Source of the DNA: Proteobacteria bacterium UBA2996
GTDB lineage: Bacteria > Pseudomonadota > Gammaproteobacteria > Arenicellales > UBA868
NCBI GenBank assembly: GCA_002346525.1
Contig: DDZY01000040.1
Span: 1-19,464 of the forward strand
Length of the DNA stretch: 19,464 bases
Direction of reading: 5' to 3'
Shown here: positions 1 to 6,297 of the stretch, piece by piece
Layout of the letters: every line of letters starts with the position of its first letter
Numbering within the stretch: the stretch's first letter is position 1
The notes under the pieces: generated by a model
The model's input: the letters and a program-made list of their open reading frames with translations, nothing else
Databases searched by the model: none
What the model was told of the DNA's origin: nothing
Program-made: the position numbers and the translations under genes

Positions 1-201
1 CTGGCAGGCGTCATCAATATTCTTGACCCGCACGTTGTTGTGCTCGGCGGAGGGCTCTCCAACATTAGCGAATTGTATGAAGAGGGTCCGCAACGTATCG
101 CAAAGTACGTGTTTAATCCCGCCCTTGAAACCCCGATTCGTCCCAACCTCAATGGCGATAGCGCCGGGGTCCTGGGTGCAGCAGGACTCTGGCGTCCCTA
201 A
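1..201 (+). CDS. mak: ROK-family sugar kinase, C-terminal fragment (fructokinase Mak-like)
   Basis: Only the last 66 codons are in the window; the 5' part lies to the left, and the frame is open from base 1 to the TAA at 199-201. The family phosphorylates fructose or related sugars with ATP in the cytoplasm. The fragment reads VINILDPHVVVLGGGLSN, then a stretch ending in NGDSAGVLGAAGLW. From memory this closely follows the C-terminus of E. coli Mak (INLLDPDVIVLGGG ... HGDSSGVRGAAWLW). The GGG loop and the terminal GDSxGVxGAA segment belong to the ROK nucleotide-binding domain. Its stop overlaps the stop of the convergent racemase-family gene by 4 bases. ROK family is near certain; fructose as substrate is inferred from similarity only. 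Confidence 0.85.
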   Translation: MAGVINILDPHVVVLGGGLSNISELYEEGPQRIAKYVFNPALETPIRPNLNGDSAGVLGAAGLWRP

Positions 202-1232
202 TCGATTTTCGGCCAAGTATCAGACAAGCGGTATCCCGCAGGCCAGGGATCCGAGGGATCGAGCATGTGCTGGTGGGTACCAGTAATCCAGGCCCGACCT
301 GCCAGTGAGGGCACCACTGCCGGCTGGCCTTTGCTTGTTTCGGCCAACTCCTCGATCCGGCAGTCAAACCGTGACCCGATGATCGACTCGCCAATGAACC
401 GCTGGCCAGGCTGCAACATCCCGTGCGCATGCAACGCTGCCATCCGGGCACAGCACCCGGTCCCACACGGAGAGCGATCCAACTTGCCTGGCCGGATCAC
501 AACCGTATGACGCCCCAGCAAGGCATCTCCTTCATCCACCGGAGGGCAGGTCATCATACAGAAGGATAAATGCGACCAGTCTGGATTGTCGGGATGACTA
601 AAACCCAACTGCTCGTTCGCTGCAGCCGTCACCTGGCGGCCCACCTGGACGATGTCATAGGCTTCATCCGGCGTTACCCCAAACCCCAATGCAGCCGCAT
701 CAACCAGACAAAAACTGTCTCCGCCATAAGCGGTATCTACCGTGACAGTGCCGATCCCTTCGATCTCAAGTGACGCATCAAGACAATCCACAAAAGCTGG
801 TACATTCTGAATTCTGACCTGTGTAACCGCTCCATCGGAACAACTGGCCGTCGCCTTAATCAGGCCCCCGGGGGCTTCCAGATGAATCACCGTTTCCGGC
901 TCCTGTATGGGCAGGATACCGGTCTCAAGCAAAACAGTGGTGACACAGATCGCGTTTGATCCGGACATGGGGGGGAAAAATTCCGCCTCCATAATAATGA
1001 ACGCCGCATCTGCGATGGGGTTGACGGCGGGAACCAGCAGATTGGCATGCCGAAATACCCCGCCGCGCGGCTCATTCAGCAGGAAGTCGCGCAGATCTGT
1101 ATCTTTTTCCAACGCGCGCGACTGAGCCCATAAAGTGTCCCCTGCCGGGGGTTGGACACCGCCCGTAATCACGTCTCCGACTTCTCCTTCAGCATGGGCG
1201 CTGACAACCTGAATATTTCGTCGACTCCTCAC
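198..1232 (-). CDS. Proline racemase / 4-hydroxyproline 2-epimerase family enzyme (Ser/Cys variant)
   Basis: A 344-residue cytoplasmic enzyme of the proline racemase superfamily, which epimerises or dehydrates proline and hydroxyprolines using two opposed active-site residues. Visible family segments are SAHAEGEVGDVI (11-22), LNEPRGG (52-58), VDTAYGGDSF (165-174), DRSPCGTG (252-259) and the C-terminal SGRAWITGTH-like and LDPSDPW stretches. The second catalytic cysteine (C256, with D252) is present. The first catalytic position, normally in an MCGH motif, is serine here (MSGSN, S90). The ATG at 1268 is rejected: the GTG at 1230-1232 has a strong AGGAGG seven bases upstream, and homologues begin about there. 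No other hydroxyproline gene is adjacent; xpt and atl lie upstream on the same strand. Family certain; whether it is an epimerase, dehydratase or racemase is not decidable from sequence alone. Confidence 0.9.
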   Translation of the reverse strand: MRSRRNIQVVSAHAEGEVGDVITGGVQPPAGDTLWAQSRALEKDTDLRDFLLNEPRGGVFRHANLLVPAVNPIADAAFIIMEAEFFPPMSGSNAICVTTVLLETGILPIQEPETVIHLEAPGGLIKATASCSDGAVTQVRIQNVPAFVDCLDASLEIEGIGTVTVDTAYGGDSFCLVDAAALGFGVTPDEAYDIVQVGRQVTAAANEQLGFSHPDNPDWSHLSFCMMTCPPVDEGDALLGRHTVVIRPGKLDRSPCGTGCCARMAALHAHGMLQPGQRFIGESIIGSRFDCRIEELAETSKGQPAVVPSLAGRAWITGTHQHMLDPSDPWPAGYRLSDTWPKID

Positions 1233-1239
1233 CGTGCTT

Positions 1240-1245
1240 CCTCCT
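1240..1245 (-). promoter_or_regulatory. Ribosome binding site deciding a GTG start
   Basis: On the minus strand the bases read AGGAGG, followed by a 7-base spacer and GTG at 1230-1232. This perfect Shine-Dalgarno places the racemase-family start at the GTG rather than at the ATG 12 codons upstream. Confidence 0.8.
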
Positions 1246-1333
1246 GACTCCCGCCCTGATAGGCTCAATCTTTATTCTGCACCCGTATTGCGTTCTTCCA
1301 TTCTTCACCCCCCGGCACCCCTGCCGAGAAACG

Positions 1334-1678
1334 TTACAAAGGCGGCTCTAGCTGATGTTCAGACCACCAGGCACCGTCTGGACCTGTCCATTGAAAAGCG
1401 GCAAGGTCGACCCGACCCCGGGTGTCGAACACCACACCCTCCTCTTTTAATCTTCGATATTGCTCCTTGTCTGCATTACCGTCGGAACGGGTGCTGATTT
1501 CTCCGCGACTATTGATAATCCGTTGCCAAGGTATCTCATCTGAAGGCGTCGAAGCCATCGCGTATCCCACCTGACGGGCAGAACATCCGCATAGTCGAGC
1601 GATCTGACCATAAGTTCCTACCCGACCGCTGGGGATCGTCCTCACCAGGGCATAAATCTGTTCGTAAAGCCTGCTCAC
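1334..1678 (-). CDS. atl: Alkyltransferase-like protein (ATL, MGMT-fold DNA damage binder)
   Basis: A 114-residue protein with only the DNA-binding domain of O6-alkylguanine-DNA alkyltransferase. ATL proteins bind O6-alkylguanine and flag it for nucleotide excision repair; they cannot remove the alkyl group because the acceptor cysteine is lost. Here the PCHR active-site motif reads PWQR (50-53), so tryptophan replaces cysteine as in classic ATLs, and the next residue is Gln instead of the usual His. The helix-turn-helix stretch YGQIARLCG..ARQVGYAM (23-41) is clear. The start is a GTG 11 bases after the xpt stop without an evident ribosome site, so translational coupling to xpt is likely. An in-frame TGA lies close upstream. 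The function is confident from the motif; repair partners are not in the window. Confidence 0.88.
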   Translation of the reverse strand: MSRLYEQIYALVRTIPSGRVGTYGQIARLCGCSARQVGYAMASTPSDEIPWQRIINSRGEISTRSDGNADKEQYRRLKEEGVVFDTRGRVDLAAFQWTGPDGAWWSEHQLEPPL

Positions 1679-1689
1679 TGTCGGGACAC

Positions 1690-2268
1690 TCAGTCAGTGA
1701 CGTGCAACCCATCCTCATCGAAGCGGATTTTTGCCAGCGTAATAATCGGCGTATCGAGCTCAGCGAGCACGTCACGCCCTCCTTCCTCAGGTTTTTCGAT
1801 TACGCAACCGATACCGCATAACTCAGCACCACTCTCACCCACCAGTCGAGACAGGGCGGTCAAGGTCGCGCCTGTCGCCAGGAAGTCATCAATAATCAGT
1901 ACGCGATCCTGCACTCTGAGAAAGCGCCGATCCACCATCAGTTCGGAAGTCGTCCCACGCGTCCGGCTGATGGCTTCGGCAACGTAATAGGTCCCCGTCA
2001 TGGTTCGCGAATGACTCTTTCGCGCATAGAGCATCTGCGCTCCAAACTTCTCAGCCACCTGCAAGGCCACGGGAATTCCGCTGACCTCAGCCGTCAGCAC
2101 ACGGGTAATTCGGCGTATGCCCTTGGCAACAAAACCGTCATGCATGGCCTTGGCCATCCGCCAAGTCAGTTGTGGGTCGACCTGATGATTCAGAAAACTG
2201 TCCACTTTGACGATACCGCCGCCGACATATTCTCCCTCATCCAGAATTCTTTGAACCAGTTCCTGCAT
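1690..2268 (-). CDS. xpt: Xanthine phosphoribosyltransferase
   Basis: A 192-residue purine-salvage enzyme that joins xanthine (possibly hypoxanthine or guanine) to PRPP to give the nucleotide, in the cytoplasm. The PRPP-binding motif VLIIDDFLATGAT lies at 123-135. The N-terminal segment VKVDSFLNHQVDPQL (20-34) is characteristic of Bacillus-type Xpt rather than E. coli Gpt, and the length matches (Xpt about 194). The ATG at 2266-2268 is preferred over one 8 codons upstream because GGGAGG sits four bases before it. The gene heads a likely xpt-atl unit. Position 2293-2321 holds a plausible promoter. I saw no purine riboswitch in the short leader. Confidence 0.92.
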   Translation of the reverse strand: MQELVQRILDEGEYVGGGIVKVDSFLNHQVDPQLTWRMAKAMHDGFVAKGIRRITRVLTAEVSGIPVALQVAEKFGAQMLYARKSHSRTMTGTYYVAEAISRTRGTTSELMVDRRFLRVQDRVLIIDDFLATGATLTALSRLVGESGAELCGIGCVIEKPEEGGRDVLAELDTPIITLAKIRFDEDGLHVTD

Positions 2269-2272
2269 AATG

Positions 2273-2278
2273 CCTCCC
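2273..2278 (-). promoter_or_regulatory. Ribosome binding site of xpt
   Basis: GGGAGG on the minus strand, 4 bases before the ATG at 2268; it selects this start over the in-frame ATG 8 codons upstream. Confidence 0.7.
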
Positions 2279-2292
2279 GCGAATTGAATCAA

Positions 2293-2321
2293 ATCCTAGC
2301 ATGCCGTCCCTGAGGGGTCAC
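2293..2321 (-). promoter_or_regulatory. Candidate sigma-70 promoter for xpt-atl
   Basis: On the minus strand GTGACC (2316-2321) and TAGGAT (2293-2298) are separated by 17 bases, matching 4 of 6 positions in each consensus hexamer. It lies 25 bases upstream of the xpt start, giving a very short leader. Prediction by eye only. Confidence 0.4.
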
Positions 2322-2377
2322 CGTGCAAGGCCTCCTAAACGATTAAGGGCCGATGCGAATGAGATCACAGAACGCTT

Positions 2378-3163
2378 TTAGTCAGACGCTGCCGTCGCAG
2401 ACGCGGATTCGACGGTTTGGATGAGGTCAGCAAGGGTATCGCTGATGAGCGTTAGTTGCTCCGGGCGCGACAAGCGATGATCTCCGTCCTTGAGCAACTG
2501 CACGCGGACATCGGTCGCCTGTAGGCATTCAGACAGGCGCAGCGCCGTCTGCCACGGCACTTCACTGTCCTCGCACCCCTGCAAGAGCCTGACGGGAACG
2601 GTGATGTCCAATGGCGCATCGAGAAGGCAGCACGCCGCTCCGTCCTGAATGAATAGTTGAGTCAGGATATAACCGTCTGGATCGTGCTCACTGGTCACCG
2701 TGATCCGGCCTTCACGCTCAAGCCCGGCCTGCTGCTCGGTACTGAGGTCTTTTGAGATGAGATCACGGGTAAAGTCAGGGGCGGCAGCAATGCCAAGCAG
2801 ACCGTGAACACGCTTGCCCAATGCCAGCGCCACCCGCAGCATGATCCATCCTCCCATGCTGGATCCCACAAGAATGCACGGCCCCTCGCAAAAAGCATCG
2901 ATCACCTCAAGCGCATCCTGCGTCCATTGACCGATCGTCCCCTCTTCAAAGCGCCCACCTGAGGCACCATGACCCGAGTAGTCAAACCGCAAAAAAGAGT
3001 GCCCTTTTTTTTCGCACCACCGAGAGAGGTATTGCGCCTTCGTGCCCTTCATGTCAGAACGAAACCCGCCCAGAAAAACAACCCAAGGGGCTTTGCCCTC
3101 GGATTTCCTGGCGACAAGGGAATAGCCTCGGCGTGTGTTCAGGATCAGGTCATCGTTACTCAT
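2378..3163 (-). CDS. Alpha/beta hydrolase, ABHD10-like (thioesterase/esterase)
   Basis: A 261-residue serine hydrolase, probably cytoplasmic (no signal peptide). The nucleophile elbow is GSSMGG (100-105, Ser102), and the likely triad partners are Asp199 (QGCEDSEVPW) and His229 (DGDHRLS). The spacing and flanking segments (FLGGFRSDMKGTKA, RFDYSGHGASGG, CLLDAP, PVRLLQG) resemble, from memory, human ABHD10, a mitochondrial acyl-protein thioesterase and acyl-glucuronide esterase. The start chosen is the ATG at 3161-3163. A GTG 10 codons upstream is disfavoured because it would leave almost no leader after the predicted promoter. The gene is divergent from the leucine-degradation cluster and shares its palindromic operator region, so co-regulation is likely. 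Family confident; natural substrate unknown. Confidence 0.85.
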   Translation of the reverse strand: MSNDDLILNTRRGYSLVARKSEGKAPWVVFLGGFRSDMKGTKAQYLSRWCEKKGHSFLRFDYSGHGASGGRFEEGTIGQWTQDALEVIDAFCEGPCILVGSSMGGWIMLRVALALGKRVHGLLGIAAAPDFTRDLISKDLSTEQQAGLEREGRITVTSEHDPDGYILTQLFIQDGAACCLLDAPLDITVPVRLLQGCEDSEVPWQTALRLSECLQATDVRVQLLKDGDHRLSRPEQLTLISDTLADLIQTVESASATAASD

Positions 3164-3204
3164 AGAGATCTCTGCCGTCAGATGAAGGGCCACTGTTACA
3201 GGTG

Positions 3205-3233
3205 AATTTAGTTGACGTTTACGTAAACGTCAA
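3205..3233 (-). promoter_or_regulatory. Promoter for the ABHD10-like hydrolase
   Basis: On the minus strand TTGACG (3228-3233) and TAAATT (3205-3210) are spaced by 17 bases. The -35 box is the right-hand end of the palindrome at 3212-3233. Predicted transcription would begin near 3198, about 35 bases before the ATG at 3163. Confidence 0.5.
3212..3233. promoter_or_regulatory. Perfect 22-bp palindromic operator, LiuR-like
   Basis: The left half TTGACGTTTAC is followed directly by its exact reverse complement GTAAACGTCAA. It sits between the divergent hydrolase and liuA genes and overlaps the -35 boxes and spacers of both predicted promoters. Its core resembles, from memory, the MerR-family LiuR operator pattern (TTTACGT-type inverted repeats) found ahead of branched-chain amino-acid degradation genes in proteobacteria. 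The palindrome and its position are seen directly; the identity of the regulator is inferred, and no LiuR gene is in the window. Confidence 0.75.
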
Positions 3234-3241
3234 TCTAGAAT
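3212..3241 (+). promoter_or_regulatory. Promoter for the leucine-degradation cluster
   Basis: TTGACG (3212-3217) and TAGAAT (3236-3241), each 5 of 6 to consensus, are spaced by 18 bases, and the whole spacer is occupied by the palindrome. Transcription would start near 3248, about 42 bases before liuA. The slightly long spacer filled by a palindrome is a layout seen with MerR-family regulators. Confidence 0.6.
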
Positions 3242-3289
3242 CCGCTACTCAGCTTTTGACCTTCGTTGCTGCATCATTCATAAAACGCT

Positions 3290-4444
3290 ATGGGACTTGA
3301 TTTTCATCTTGGAGAGACCGTTGATCTGCTGCGTGAAAACGTAGCCGAGTTCGCCGCTCGCGAGATCGCACCGTTGGCGGGCGAAATTGATCGCGACAAT
3401 GCGTTCCCCGCTGAACTGTGGTCGCGTCTAGGAGACATGGGACTCCTCGGGGTCACGATCGACCCGTCGTTCGGGGGGGCCGGCATGGGCTACCTTGAGC
3501 ATACGGTAGCCATGGAGGAAATCAGCCGGGCCTCCGGTTCGGTTGGCCTTTCCTATGGGGCGCACTCAAACCTTTGCGTCAATCAGATCTTCCGTAATGG
3601 TACCGACGCCCAAAAGGCCGAGTTTCTCCCTGATCTCATCAGCGGCGCCAAAGTCGGCGCGCTGGCGATGAGTGAACACAACTCCGGCTCGGATGTGGTC
3701 AGCATGCAACTTAAGGCTGAAAAGTCCGGGGGTCACTACGTACTGAACGGCAGCAAAATGTGGATTACCAACGGACCGGACGCAGACACCCTGGTGGTTT
3801 ATGCAAAGACAGATCCCGCCGCCAAGGCTCACGGCATCACTGCATTTATTGTTGAAAAGGATCTCGCGGGTTTTTCCACCGGCCCCAAGCTGGACAAACT
3901 CGGGATGCGCGGCTCCAACACCTGTGAGCTTATTTTTCAAGACTGTGCGGTAGCAGAAGAACGGGTGCTCGGGGCTGAAAACAAGGGTGTCGGCGTACTG
4001 ATGAGCGGTCTCGATTACGAGCGCGTTGTGCTTTCAGGAGGACCGCTGGGCCTGATGCAGGCCTGTCTCGATATTGTGCTGCCTTACGTTCACGATCGTC
4101 AGCAATTCGGAGAACCGATCGGGTCGTTTCAACTGGTCCAGGCGAAGCTGGCGGATATGTACACCACATTGAACGCCTGTCGGGCCTATGTGTATGCTGT
4201 CGCGCAGGCCTGTGACCGGGGTCAAACAACCCGCAAAGATGCTGCGGGCGCGATTCTGTACAGTGCTGAGTGCGCTACGCAGATGGCCCTCGATGCCATT
4301 CAACTTCTCGGGGGTTCGGGATACGTCAATGAATACGCCACCGGACGACTACTGAGAGATGCAAAACTCTACGAAATCGGTGCAGGCACCAGCGAAATCA
4401 GAAGAATGCTGATAGGCCGCGAACTGTTCAAGGAAGGGGCCTGA
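3290..4444 (+). CDS. liuA: Isovaleryl-CoA dehydrogenase
   Basis: A 384-residue FAD flavoprotein that oxidises isovaleryl-CoA to 3-methylcrotonyl-CoA in leucine degradation, passing electrons to ETF. It follows human IVD closely over its whole length (from memory): MEEISRASGSVGLSYGAHSN (75-94), AMSEHNSGSDVVSM (126-139), WITNGPDADTLVVYAKTD (158-175), KLGMRGSNTCELIF (203-216). The catalytic base is in GLDYER (Glu244), the helix-G position that distinguishes isovaleryl-CoA dehydrogenase. The usual C-terminal glutamate of medium-chain enzymes is replaced, as expected, in YEIGAGTSEIRR. The ATG has no strong ribosome site but matches the family N-terminus. First gene of the cluster, 12 bases before the thiolase. 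Confidence 0.95.
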   Translation: MGLDFHLGETVDLLRENVAEFAAREIAPLAGEIDRDNAFPAELWSRLGDMGLLGVTIDPSFGGAGMGYLEHTVAMEEISRASGSVGLSYGAHSNLCVNQIFRNGTDAQKAEFLPDLISGAKVGALAMSEHNSGSDVVSMQLKAEKSGGHYVLNGSKMWITNGPDADTLVVYAKTDPAAKAHGITAFIVEKDLAGFSTGPKLDKLGMRGSNTCELIFQDCAVAEERVLGAENKGVGVLMSGLDYERVVLSGGPLGLMQACLDIVLPYVHDRQQFGEPIGSFQLVQAKLADMYTTLNACRAYVYAVAQACDRGQTTRKDAAGAILYSAECATQMALDAIQLLGGSGYVNEYATGRLLRDAKLYEIGAGTSEIRRMLIGRELFKEGA

Positions 4445-4449
4445 AGGAG
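4444..4449 (+). promoter_or_regulatory. Ribosome binding site of the thiolase gene
   Basis: AAGGAG begins on the last base of the liuA stop codon and lies 7 bases before the ATG at 4457, so the two genes are translated from one message with close coupling. Confidence 0.7.
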
Positions 4450-4456
4450 ACACATC

Positions 4457-5644
4457 ATGCAGGATGATCCCATCGTCATTACCGGTGCTGCGCGCACCCC
4501 CATCGGCAGTTTCCAGGGCAGCCTCGCCCCGGTATCCGCCCCTGATCTTGGTGCAGCGGCCATCGGCGCCGCCCTCGAGAGATCAGCCGTTAAGCCCGAG
4601 TCCATAGATGAAGTGGTCATGGGTTGTGTCCTGCCTGCCGGACTGCGCCAGGCCCCTGCCCGCCAAGCTGCGCTCGGTGCGGGCCTGCCCATGGGGACAC
4701 CCTGCACCACCATCAACAAAATGTGCGGTTCTGGCATGAAGGCCGCCATGCTGGCGCATGACCATATCCTCGCCGGCAGTGGCCGCATTGCTGTGGCAGG
4801 CGGGCTTGAGAGTATGAGCAACGCCCCTTACCTGCTGCCCAAGGCCCGCGGCGGCTACCGCCTGGGCAACGGGGAACTGCTCGATCACATGTTCGTCGAT
4901 GGTGTGGAAGATGCCTACGAGCCAGGCAAACTCATGGGAAACTTTGCTGAGGACTGTGCCCAGCGGTATGGCTTTAGCCGTGAGGATCAGGATGACTTTG
5001 CCATTGAATCCCTGACCCGTGCGACCGAGGCCATCGAGAACGGGGCATTTCGCGATGAGATCATCAGCGTTGCCGTCAATACCCGCAAAGAGACCGTGAC
5101 GATTGACACCGACGAACAGCCCCTCACCGCCAATATTGAGAAGATTCCCTATCTAAAGCCGGCCTTCCAGAAGGACGGGACCGTCACCCCGGCGAACTCC
5201 AGCTCCATTTCCGACGGCGCGGCGGCGCTTGTCATGATGAGACTGTCTGACGCGGAAAAAGGCGGGCACGTCCCCTTGGCGCGGGTGCTGGGCCACGCCA
5301 GTTTTGCCCAGGAGCCGGGCTGGTTTACTACAGCACCCGTTTTTGCAATCCGTAAACTGCTCGACTCGCTGCAGTGGGATGTGTCCATGGCCGATCTGTT
5401 TGAAGTCAATGAAGCTTTCGCCGTCGTTGCTATGGCTGCCATGAACGACCTGGGCATCCCGCATGACAAACTGAATGTACATGGAGGCGCCTGTGCACTT
5501 GGACACCCGGTGGGCGCCTCGGGTGCACGCATCATTGTCACCCTGCTCCACGCGCTTGAACGCTATGACCTCAAGCGCGGTGTTGCATCATTATGCATCG
5601 GAGGCGGCGAAGCGACGGCCATGGCATTTGAACGAATCCGCTGA
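4457..5644 (+). CDS. Acetyl-CoA C-acetyltransferase (thiolase)
   Basis: A 395-residue biosynthetic/degradative thiolase that cleaves acetoacetyl-CoA to two acetyl-CoA, or runs the reverse condensation. Catalytic residues are all visible: nucleophile Cys90 in NKMCGSG, NEAF at 318-321, His350 in GGACALGHPVGASGAR, and the acid/base Cys380 in LCIGGGEA. Length is typical (about 390-395). It lies inside the leucine cluster with a good ribosome site abutting the liuA stop. This suggests that it handles the acetoacetyl-CoA produced at the end of leucine breakdown after acetoacetate activation. The genes for HMG-CoA lyase and CoA transfer are not present here. Could also serve polyhydroxybutyrate or general fatty-acid metabolism. 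Confidence 0.93.
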   Translation: MQDDPIVITGAARTPIGSFQGSLAPVSAPDLGAAAIGAALERSAVKPESIDEVVMGCVLPAGLRQAPARQAALGAGLPMGTPCTTINKMCGSGMKAAMLAHDHILAGSGRIAVAGGLESMSNAPYLLPKARGGYRLGNGELLDHMFVDGVEDAYEPGKLMGNFAEDCAQRYGFSREDQDDFAIESLTRATEAIENGAFRDEIISVAVNTRKETVTIDTDEQPLTANIEKIPYLKPAFQKDGTVTPANSSSISDGAAALVMMRLSDAEKGGHVPLARVLGHASFAQEPGWFTTAPVFAIRKLLDSLQWDVSMADLFEVNEAFAVVAMAAMNDLGIPHDKLNVHGGACALGHPVGASGARIIVTLLHALERYDLKRGVASLCIGGGEATAMAFERIR

Positions 5645-5677
5645 ATCGGTTGCTCCCTGCCAATCCGAATACTACCC

Positions 5678-6280
5678 ATGACCGCCTCTGTTGAGTTTTA
5701 CTTCGACTTTGCCTCGCCTTATGGCTACCTCGCCAGTGAACGGATCGGGCGCATAGCCGAACAACACGGCCGGTCTGTCATATGGCGGCCGTTTCTGGTG
5801 GGTGCCGCGATGAAGGTCAGCCAACGAAAACCGCTGGCCTGGGTTCCCCTGGTTGGAGATTACGCAGTCCACGACGTGATGCGGTTTGCGCGTTATTGGG
5901 ACATCCCCTTCGGCATTCCCAAAAATTGGCCGGTCGCTACGGTGAATGCCTGTCGCGCGTTTTATCTTCTCGAGGAAACTGATCACGATGCAGCCAGGCA
6001 ATTGGCGCACGCCCTGTATCGCGCCTATTTTCGTGATGACCGGGATATTTCCGGCCCGGAAACCGTGGTCGCCGTTGCCTCTGAACTCGGACATGACCCA
6101 ACGCATATCGCTGAGGGCATTCAGACCGACGTGATCAAACAGACACTGCGCTCGGTAAACGATGAGGCGCTGAACCGGGGGGTTTTTGGTTCACCCTTTA
6201 TCATCGTGGATTCGGAATCTTTCTGGGGAGCCGACCGGTTGCAACAGGTCGACGAGTGGCTCTCCCGCGGCGGTTGGTAG
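5678..6280 (+). CDS. DsbA-family / 2-hydroxychromene-2-carboxylate isomerase-like protein
   Basis: A 200-residue thioredoxin-fold protein of the kappa-class glutathione transferase / HCCA isomerase group. The N-terminus FYFDFASPYGYL (7-18) carries serine (Ser13) where DsbA has its redox CXXC; in NahD-type isomerases that serine contacts glutathione. The cis-proline loop is GSPF (171-174). It lacks a signal peptide, so it acts in the cytoplasm rather than as a periplasmic disulfide oxidase. It follows the thiolase by 33 bases and precedes liuB by 17, so it is embedded in the leucine cluster. No naphthalene-pathway gene is near, so the named isomerase activity is unlikely to be its real role; a glutathione-dependent function is possible but unproven. 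Confidence 0.85.
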   Translation: MTASVEFYFDFASPYGYLASERIGRIAEQHGRSVIWRPFLVGAAMKVSQRKPLAWVPLVGDYAVHDVMRFARYWDIPFGIPKNWPVATVNACRAFYLLEETDHDAARQLAHALYRAYFRDDRDISGPETVVAVASELGHDPTHIAEGIQTDVIKQTLRSVNDEALNRGVFGSPFIIVDSESFWGADRLQQVDEWLSRGGW

Positions 6281-6297
6281 ACGCCGACCAAAAAATC

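Noticed and set aside
1313..1326. Hairpin CGGCA-CCCC-TGCCG just after atl
   Set aside because: Stem of five pairs but no T run on the minus-strand side, so it is not a convincing intrinsic terminator; likely GC-rich chance.
2269..2377. Purine riboswitch ahead of xpt
   Set aside because: No aptamer-like three-way pairing was seen and the predicted leader is only about 20 bases.
4369..5551. Long antisense open frames opposite the thiolase
   Set aside because: Low-complexity Met/Ala/Ser-rich translations with no family features; shadows of a GC-rich coding strand.
6256..6297. Upstream GTG start for the MCC beta subunit
   Set aside because: It would overlap the preceding gene by 25 bases and adds residues outside the family; the ATG at 6298 gives the standard length.
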